Assembly: GCA_947450745.1 (NCBI GenBank) | Contig: CANFYD010000167.1 | Location: 1-7,702, forward strand | Direction: 5' to 3' | DNA length: 7,702 nucleotides | DNA from: Burkholderiales bacterium | GTDB lineage: Bacteria; Pseudomonadota; Gammaproteobacteria; Burkholderiales; Burkholderiaceae_C | Shown: positions 1 to 4,532 of the stretch, piece by piece | How the letters are laid out: each line of letters opens with the position of its first letter | Position numbering within the stretch: position 1 is the first letter of the stretch | Translations under genes and position numbers: made by a program | Notes under the pieces: generated by a model | The model's input: the letters and a program-made list of their open reading frames with translations, nothing else | Databases searched by the model: none | What the model was told of the DNA's origin: nothing

Positions 1-1774
1 CCTGCTGCACTACCGCCAAGCCGAGGCCGATACCGCCGTCGCGGCCGGTCACAAAGGGGTCGAAGATGCGCTCGGCAATGGCGGGCGGAATGCCGGGGCC
101 GTTGTCGGCGCAGTCGATGCGCAGCTGCTCACCGGCGTCGGCGGTGGAGATCAGCACCAGGCCACCGGCGCCGACGGCCTGCACGGCGTTGTTCAGCAGA
201 TTGAAGACGGCCTGCATCAGTTGCTCCGCATCGGCCTCGACCATGGCATCGGTGGCCAGCAGTTCGACGCCAAGCTGCGGTGTGGCTGGTGCTGCTGGCG
301 CGACTGCATCGGCGGCGATGCTGGTGCTGGTGCTGGTGCTGGACGGAGTGGCCAGCGCTTGCTGCAACTCCTGCATCTGCACGCAGCGTCGCAGCAGGGC
401 GTGCATGTCCACCGGCGCAAAGCTGGGCAGGCGCGGCCGGGCGGTGTCCAGCAGGGTCGAGACCAGCCGGTTCAGGCGCTCGGTCTCGGACTCGATGAAG
501 CCCATCAACTCGCGGCTGTCCTCGCTCAAGCGGCGGTCGCGCAGCAGCACCTGGGCTGACGAGCGCAGGATGCCCAGCGGGGTGCGCACCTCATGCGCCA
601 GCACGGCGGCCAGCTCGCCCAGCATCGCCAGCTTGGCGCTGCGCACCAGCTGCTGGCGGGAGCTGTCCACCGTCCTCATCATGTCGAGGTAGGCCTGCCC
701 CAGCAGCTTCAGTTCGCTGATGCGGGAGCCCAGCCCGGTGCTGCTGGCCGGCAACACACCGTCGCGCTGATAGCCCCGTGTCACGGCGGTCAGGGCGAGG
801 ATGGGGCGGGCAATCGCGGCGGCAATCAGCGTGGCTGCCAGCAAGGTGATCAGCAGCACCAGCAGCAGCAGGCCGCCGAAGATGCCGGCCATGTCGCGCA
901 CGGGGGCGAGCGCTTCATCCACCGGTTGCAGCACCACCGTGGTCCAGCCCGACCCACCAAAGACCGGCCCGGCCCGGGACCGCCCCAAGCCCAGGATGAC
1001 CGGCTCATTCAGCCAGGGCGTCGTGCGGTGCGCAGTCGGCCCGGCGCTGCCCGCCAGCAACAGGCCGGCCTGCCGCTGCGCCAGATCGGGCAGGGCGCGG
1101 CCGCGCAAACTCTGCGAGGCCGCGACCCAATGCCCCTGTGCGTCCAGCACCACGATGACACGCCGGCCGACGGCCGCGCGGTCGAGCAGCCGGCTCAGTT
1201 GGCCCGCGTCCAAGTCCAGATGCAGGCGCGCGATCTTGCGGTCCAATGGGTAGGCGGACGCGATGTCGGTCTCGATCGCGATCGGCAGGCGGTCGTCCAG
1301 TGACGGCGCGACCGGCAGCAACAACCGCACCTGGCCGCCTGAGAGTCGGGCCTCGAACGAGACGGCACGGCTGGCACCGTCCGCCGGGCCATCGGGGGTG
1401 TGACGGCCGATGTCGGCGGGACGCGTACTGGCCAGCACCAAGCCATCGTCGCGGCGGCAATCCATGCCCTGGTAGACCCCGCCATAGCCCGCAGCCAGGC
1501 CGACCAGATAGTTGGACACACGCTTGTCCACATCACCCAGCCGCAAGTCCTGCATCAACTCGGAGCGGCCCCAGACCAGCGCATTTTCGAAGCGCTCGAA
1601 CAGCATCGAATCGATGTCGGACTGCAGGCTCTGCGCCTGCACCGCCAGGCTTTGTGCAATCTGCGCCGACATGGCGTCGCGCGTGCGGCTGAAACTCAGC
1701 CACGACAGGGCAATGCTGGGCACCAGGCCGAGCAGCAGGAAGGCCAGCAAAAGGGTGCGTCTGAGGGTCACCAC
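1..1774 (-). CDS. Membrane sensor histidine kinase with dCACHE-like periplasmic sensor (partial, C-terminus beyond window)
   Basis: Two-component sensor kinase of the inner membrane. Read on the minus strand, the frame stays open for 591 codons and runs off the left edge. Visible in order: TM1 at about residues 8-28; a large periplasmic region (about 34-290), probably double-CACHE; TM2 at about 296-320 with a run of Leu/Ala; HAMP about 320-370; a HisKA H-box HEVRTPLG with phosphoacceptor His394; an N-box LLNNAVQA (Asn about 529); a G1-type box DNGPGIP (Asp557); an F-box ERIFDPFVTG; and a G2 box GGIGLGLAVVQQ at the cut end. Only the last few dozen residues are probably missing. An in-frame TGA at 1784-1786 limits the start, so GTG 1774 or GTG 1771 is likely; no ATG or clear ribosome site is present. 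The gene is divergent from the porin operon, which it probably controls with a response regulator outside the window. The NtrB/ZraS-like H-box fits a sigma-54-type partner, but this is inference. The ligand is unknown. Confidence 0.93.
   Translation of the reverse strand, partial: MVTLRRTLLLAFLLLGLVPSIALSWLSFSRTRDAMSAQIAQSLAVQAQSLQSDIDSMLFERFENALVWGRSELMQDLRLGDVDKRVSNYLVGLAAGYGGVYQGMDCRRDDGLVLASTRPADIGRHTPDGPADGASRAVSFEARLSGGQVRLLLPVAPSLDDRLPIAIETDIASAYPLDRKIARLHLDLDAGQLSRLLDRAAVGRRVIVVLDAQGHWVAASQSLRGRALPDLAQRQAGLLLAGSAGPTAHRTTPWLNEPVILGLGRSRAGPVFGGSGWTTVVLQPVDEALAPVRDMAGIFGGLLLLVLLITLLAATLIAAAIARPILALTAVTRGYQRDGVLPASSTGLGSRISELKLLGQAYLDMMRTVDSSRQQLVRSAKLAMLGELAAVLAHEVRTPLGILRSSAQVLLRDRRLSEDSRELMGFIESETERLNRLVSTLLDTARPRLPSFAPVDMHALLRRCVQMQELQQALATPSSTSTSTSIAADAVAPAAPATPQLGVELLATDAMVEADAEQLMQAVFNLLNNAVQAVGAGGLVLISTADAGEQLRIDCADNGPGIPPAIAERIFDPFVTGRDGGIGLGLAVVQQ
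320..342. repeat. Hexanucleotide tandem repeat (GCTGGT) in the kinase linker
   Basis: Three exact GCTGGT units plus a fourth, GCTGGA, lie in tandem. On the coding (minus) strand they encode alternating Ser-Thr, part of a low-complexity Ser/Thr/Ala/Pro linker between the HisKA helices and the ATP-binding domain. The unit is a multiple of three, so copy-number change would alter linker length without a frameshift. Confidence 0.8.
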
Positions 1775-1782
1775 GGTCGGGA

Positions 1783-1811
1783 CTCAAGAATGAAAAAACC
1801 AGTCACTTGAG
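1783..1811. promoter_or_regulatory. Inverted repeat in the divergent spacer (possible operator)
   Basis: CTCAAG at 1783-1788 and CTTGAG at 1806-1811 are exact reverse complements separated by 17 bp that include an A6 run. The repeat sits between the kinase start and the predicted sigma-54-like element of the porin, where a regulator could act on both genes. Arms of 6 bp can arise by chance, so regulatory function is only a suggestion. Confidence 0.3.
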
Positions 1812-1825
1812 AACCGGCTGTGAAT

Positions 1826-1840
1826 GGGCATAGAGCTTGC
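1826..1840 (+). promoter_or_regulatory. Sigma-54-like promoter upstream of the porin operon
   Basis: The 15-mer GGGCATAGAGCTTGC matches the RpoN layout TGGCACG-N4-TTGC at the essential GG (1827-1828) and GC (1839-1840), spaced by exactly 10 bp, and also has GGCA and TTGC. The -26 T and the CG of the -24 block are mismatched. Transcription would start near 1852, leaving a leader of about 20 nt to ATG 1873. A SigA-type alternative in the same spacer (TTGAGA, 18 bp, TAGAGC) is poorer. Position and spacing are seen in the sequence; function is inferred. Confidence 0.4.
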
Positions 1841-1872
1841 GATGTATTGCGTCATGGACAATGCCGACCCTC

Positions 1873-3156
1873 ATGACGAATAGCAAATTGCATGCCCAAG
1901 TTGAGTCGGCGCTGTCGCGGCCCGTGGCGCTGGTTGGGGCGTTGCGGGCGCTGTGTCGGCGCGGATTGTGCCTGTTGCTGGTCGCAGCGCCGCTGGGGCT
2001 GTACGCCGCCGAGCCTGTAGAAACCGCGCTGCCTTCCGACGGCATCCTTGTCGAAGCACCGGTGCCGGAGCCCGCTGGCGGCAGCAAGGCCATGGGCAGC
2101 CGCAACTCAGCGGGCGTGATGCTGGGCGGCTACGCCACCTTGCAGTTGGCGGTGCCGCGCAGCACGAACAATCCGTCGCTGCCCGCGTTTGAATTCGAGG
2201 GTGCTGGCGAGCATCACGGTGACCGGCCGGACGACGCCCAATTCACCCGCCGTGCCCGCCTCAACCTGAGTCACCTCAGCGCCATCCTCTGGTGGGAGCC
2301 GGCCCCCGCTTGGCAATTGCTGGCAGAAATCGACAGCCAAGACCTGCTGCAACTGCCGCCCCATCAAATGGACGGTGACGACGGCACGGGCTCGTCGGCC
2401 AACTTGTCGCTTGAACGCATTTATCTGGACTACCGTGCCAACGACAAAATCAACCTGCGCCTGGGCAAGTTTTTGACACCGATCGGGCGCTGGAACCAGG
2501 AGCACCCCGATCCCTTGACCTGGACCACGCTGCGGCCGTTGATTTCGCAGTCGGCGTTCCCGACCAATGCCACCGGGCTGATGCTTTACGGCAACTTGCC
2601 GCTCGGCCCGCAAGGGCTCGACTATCAGCTGTTTGCCTCGCCGGGAACCGATTGGCAACCCAGCCCTCGCCTGGACCCGTTCGAGCGTGCGTTGGGCCTG
2701 CGGGTCGCCACGGCGCTGAGCCCGGAGTTGCAGATCGGGGCCTCGCTGGCCGGCTTTCAGCAGCGCAATTTTGATCGGCAGCGCTTCCGGCTGCTGGGTG
2801 TCGATGCGGTTTGGCGCTGGCACGGCGCCGAACTCAGCGCTGAGGCCATCGTGCGCAGAGGTGAAGGCGGTGCAGGCAGCCTCGGTGGCGGTGGCAGCAG
2901 CAGCGGTGGCAGGCCAGCCAGCGAGCATGGCTGGTTTGTGCAGGCGGTTTGGCCGTTGGCCCCGCGTTGGTCGCTGGTGGGCCGTATGGAAGCCTACAAG
3001 CGCGCGCAGGACGCTCAGGAGAATCACTCGGCCCTGGCCGGGATCGTCTACCGCAGTGGCCGGCATTGGGTGCTCAAGGCCGAATGGATCGGGTCGTCAA
3101 GCCCGGCGCAGGACCTGCCGCAAGGTTTGCTGTCCTCCCTGACTTTTCTGTTCTGA
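1873..3156 (+). CDS. Outer-membrane porin-like beta-barrel protein
   Basis: Predicted outer-membrane channel of 427 residues, counted from ATG 1873; ATG 1861 is also possible, and neither has a strong ribosome site. The N-terminus has a long basic leader and a hydrophobic core ending in a plausible signal peptidase I site (YAA before EP, about residue 46). The mature part shows alternating amphipathic stretches, many aromatic girdle residues, and a C-terminal LTFLF ending in Phe, as expected for a BamA-recognised barrel. A conserved-looking segment LRLGKFLTPIGRWNQEH (195-211) resembles strands of OprP/DcaP-like porins, but I cannot name the exact family. A Gly/Ser-rich stretch (about 329-347) is probably a loop. 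The gene ends 4 bp before the binding-protein gene, so the two form an operon. That pairing suggests uptake or sensing of an anion or small solute recognised by the binding protein. Substrate selectivity is not readable from the sequence. Confidence 0.85.
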   Translation: MTNSKLHAQVESALSRPVALVGALRALCRRGLCLLLVAAPLGLYAAEPVETALPSDGILVEAPVPEPAGGSKAMGSRNSAGVMLGGYATLQLAVPRSTNNPSLPAFEFEGAGEHHGDRPDDAQFTRRARLNLSHLSAILWWEPAPAWQLLAEIDSQDLLQLPPHQMDGDDGTGSSANLSLERIYLDYRANDKINLRLGKFLTPIGRWNQEHPDPLTWTTLRPLISQSAFPTNATGLMLYGNLPLGPQGLDYQLFASPGTDWQPSPRLDPFERALGLRVATALSPELQIGASLAGFQQRNFDRQRFRLLGVDAVWRWHGAELSAEAIVRRGEGGAGSLGGGGSSSGGRPASEHGWFVQAVWPLAPRWSLVGRMEAYKRAQDAQENHSALAGIVYRSGRHWVLKAEWIGSSSPAQDLPQGLLSSLTFLF

Positions 3157-3160
3157 GCCG

Positions 3161-3682
3161 ATGCCGCAACCGTTGTTGACGCTCTCATTTCATCGCGCCT
3201 GCACTCGCATCCACAAGCGGCTGCCGCTCTGGGCCTGTGTGCTGGCGCTGTGGCAACCGCAGTGGCAACCGTGGGCGCGATCTGCTGAGTTGGAGCCGGC
3301 CATCGCCGTCATCGTCGGGCCGGGGCCGACGCAGGTGCTGCCGCAATCGATGGTGGCAGGGATCTTTCTCAGAAAGCGCCAGTTCTGGGACAACCGCAGC
3401 CCTATCGTGCCGGTCAACCTTCCGGCGTCGCATGCGCTGCGCCGCAATTTCTCGCTCTGGCTGCTCAAGCGCACGCCGGAAGACCTGCAGGACTATTGGA
3501 ACGACCGCTACTTCCACGGTGTGTTGCCGCCGCCGGTGCTGGCCTCGGAAGAAGCCATGATCCGCTTCGTGGCCGTCACGCCCGGTGCCATCGGCTATGT
3601 GTCGGCCTGCCTGGTCGACAAGCGCGTGCTGCAGGCCGCCTTGATCGTCAGCCCGGAAGGTGCGGCACCCTGCGCGCGTTGA
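3161..3682 (+). CDS. Small secreted PstS-like (phosphate-type) substrate-binding protein
   Basis: Predicted periplasmic protein of 173 residues. A basic N-terminus and a hydrophobic stretch (about 21-31) precede a likely cleavage region near SAE (41-43). The mature part follows the pattern of short PstS-like proteins of the PBP_like_2 type: IAVIVGPG (48-55), an AGIFLRKRQFW element (66-76), VPVNLPAS (83-90), a YWNDRYFHG segment (112-120), ASEEAMIRFV (128-137), and the late TPGAIGYVSA motif (140-149). It is about half the size of a full transporter PstS, and no pstC, pstA or pstB lies nearby. A role as a sensory ligand receptor or porin partner is therefore as plausible as transport. Only 4 bp separate it from the porin stop, with no clear ribosome site, so translation is probably coupled. 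Phosphate as ligand is inferred from the family only. Confidence 0.85.
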   Translation: MPQPLLTLSFHRACTRIHKRLPLWACVLALWQPQWQPWARSAELEPAIAVIVGPGPTQVLPQSMVAGIFLRKRQFWDNRSPIVPVNLPASHALRRNFSLWLLKRTPEDLQDYWNDRYFHGVLPPPVLASEEAMIRFVAVTPGAIGYVSACLVDKRVLQAALIVSPEGAAPCAR

Positions 3683-3683
3683 G

Positions 3684-3770
3684 CCCGCATAGCGCGGCAT
3701 AGCGAGGCCTGTCGCGGCCTAACGCGACTAAATGCGGCCCCTTGCGGCCCCGTGCGGCCCCGTGCGCGAA
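3684..3770. repeat. Degenerate 10-bp tandem repeat downstream of the binding-protein gene
   Basis: About nine head-to-tail decamers with a core resembling NNTGCGGCCC follow the stop codon. The best three (3731-3760) are almost identical, reading AATGCGGCCC, CTTGCGGCCC and CGTGCGGCCC; earlier units such as AGCGCGGCAT, AGCGAGGCCT and GTCGCGGCCT have drifted. The period is close to one turn of B-DNA. A 6-bp-stem hairpin (GTCGCG at 3711-3716 with CGCGAC at 3723-3728) lies inside. No T-tract follows, so a standard intrinsic terminator is not supported. Role unknown. Confidence 0.7.
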
Positions 3771-3792
3771 GTCGGTGTAAGCAAATGTTCCG

Positions 3793-3843
3793 TGCGCAAG
3801 AAAGGTAGGACTGCGCAAGCGACTGCGCAATTTCTTGCGCAGT
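3793..3843. promoter_or_regulatory. TGCGCAA repeat cluster with palindrome (candidate upstream activator site)
   Basis: TGCGCAA occurs directly at 3793-3799, 3812-3818 and 3824-3830, and inverted at 3835-3841. The last two form a perfect palindrome, ACTGCGCAA, TTTC, TTGCGCAGT, with 9-bp arms (3822-3843). Its centre is about 110 bp upstream of the transcription start predicted from the sigma-54-like element at 3918, a usual distance for an enhancer-binding-protein site. It could also form an RNA hairpin, but no U-run follows. The repeats are certain; the operator role is inferred. Confidence 0.5.
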
Positions 3844-3917
3844 GAGCCCGCGCTGTGCGGTCGCCAGCGCCGCTGATGGGTTGCCACCGCCATAGATGAA
3901 ATGTGCCGCCAGCCCGG

Positions 3918-3933
3918 TTGGCCCAAAGCTTGC
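3918..3933 (+). promoter_or_regulatory. Sigma-54-like promoter of the protease/cytochrome operon
   Basis: TTGGCCCAAAGCTTGC fits the RpoN consensus YTGGCACG-N4-TTGC with GG at 3920-3921 and GC at 3932-3933, exactly 10 bp apart. Mismatches are C for A and A for G in the -24 block. The start point would fall near 3945, about 50 nt before the protease ATG at 3997. Together with the palindromic repeats upstream this is the best promoter candidate in the spacer. A search of the spacer by eye gave no convincing sigma-70 pair. Confidence 0.45.
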
Positions 3934-3996
3934 GCTGTTTGCCACCACAGGTTGGCATGTGCCGACCACGACACGGCGCCGAGCCCCAACTCCACC

Positions 3997-4464
3997 ATGC
4001 TGTTTTTCGACCGGATCACCGCTCACCGCCGCTCGTTGCTGCCGCCAGCCACGGTGGGTCGGTCGGGCCGTTCCAACGCCGCCGCTGCCAGGTTCTGGCG
4101 CGTGTCTGTCGTCCTCGGCTTGACCTTGTTGGCCATCCTGATGGCGGCACCGGCAGGACAAGTCGCGCCGCTGCTCAGCCTGCTGCTGATCGCACCGGTG
4201 ACCGAGGAGCTGGTGTTTCGCGCCGGCCTGCAAGAACAGTTGCTGCGCCTGGGCTGCGGCGCCTGGCTGGCTTTGACCGTCACCGCCGCCGTGTTTGCCT
4301 TGCTGCACGGCCTCACCCGCAGCGACCCGCAGGCGCTGGCCGTGTTTGGCCCGGCCTTGCTGATCGGCTGGTTTTACCCGCGCCGGCATGGGCTTGAGCT
4401 TTGCATCGCCTTGCACGGGGCGATGAACTTGGCCTGGTGGCTGGTGGCTGGCAGCGCTGCTTGA
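3997..4464 (+). CDS. mrtJ: CPBP/Rce1-type glutamic intramembrane protease, probable JDVT-CTERM sorting enzyme (MrtJ)
   Basis: Inner-membrane protease of 155 residues, predicted to cut the C-terminal sorting signal of the next gene's product. About four hydrophobic segments are visible. The three CPBP signature elements are present in order: TEELVFR with the Glu pair at 70-71 and Arg75, FALLH with His104, and HGAMN with His140 and Asn144. These form the active site in the Rce1 relatives. The protein is short, essentially the conserved core without an extra N-terminal domain. Assignment to MrtJ rather than a general CAAX-like protease rests on adjacency to a JDVT-CTERM-like protein; Haft described this pairing of Cys-containing CTERM signals with dedicated CPBP proteases. 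The start is uncertain: the frame is open back to a TGA at 3874, allowing ATG 3901 or TTG 3952. However, ATG 3997 lies directly before the predicted membrane part and downstream of the predicted promoter. No clear ribosome site was seen. The next gene follows after 68 bp. Confidence 0.82.
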   Translation: MLFFDRITAHRRSLLPPATVGRSGRSNAAAARFWRVSVVLGLTLLAILMAAPAGQVAPLLSLLLIAPVTEELVFRAGLQEQLLRLGCGAWLALTVTAAVFALLHGLTRSDPQALAVFGPALLIGWFYPRRHGLELCIALHGAMNLAWWLVAGSAA

Positions 4465-4516
4465 CGACTGCTCACGACCTGATTTCCAGACCCCACTACA
4501 GCCCAACTACAGCTAG

Positions 4517-4523
4517 AAGGAAG
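4517..4523 (+). promoter_or_regulatory. Ribosome binding site of the cytochrome gene
   Basis: AAGGAAG lies 9 nt before ATG 4533. It selects this start over the open frame that extends upstream to 4401, overlapping the protease gene. The signal peptide begins directly after this ATG, in agreement. Confidence 0.75.
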
Positions 4524-4532
4524 CCTCCCTCC

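Noticed and set aside
66..1810. Several long plus-strand open frames opposite the kinase
   Set aside because: They are low-complexity Arg/Ala/Ser or Gln-rich translations with no domain motifs, whereas the minus strand gives a continuous kinase with H, N, G1, F and G2 boxes.
1807..1836. Sigma-70-type pair TTGAGA/TAGAGC before the porin
   Set aside because: The -10 matches at only about half its positions and the spacing is 18 bp; the overlapping sigma-54-like element is the better fit, though neither is proven.
2107..3066. Long minus-strand frame opposite the porin
   Set aside because: The composition is shadow-like and no motif is seen; the plus strand encodes a signal peptide and a barrel with terminal Phe.
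3822..3843. The TGCGCAA palindrome as an intrinsic terminator of the porin operon
   Set aside because: The stem is good but no U-tract follows, it is 140 bp after the stop codon, and extra direct copies of the half-site point to protein binding.
3901..3996. N-terminal extension of the protease containing CAVCHH, resembling a heme motif
   Set aside because: The segment would precede a cytoplasmic-side membrane protein without a signal peptide, lies partly upstream of the predicted transcription start, and overlaps the promoter element. The CxxCH match is probably chance.
3648..4019. Minus-strand frame across the spacer as a small gene
   Set aside because: No ribosome site, no recognisable motif, and it runs through the tandem repeat and the candidate regulatory elements.
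4495..4513. ACTACAGC direct repeat (two copies, 11 bp apart) before the cytochrome ribosome site
   Set aside because: It is short, has only two copies and no dyad; no function can be supported.
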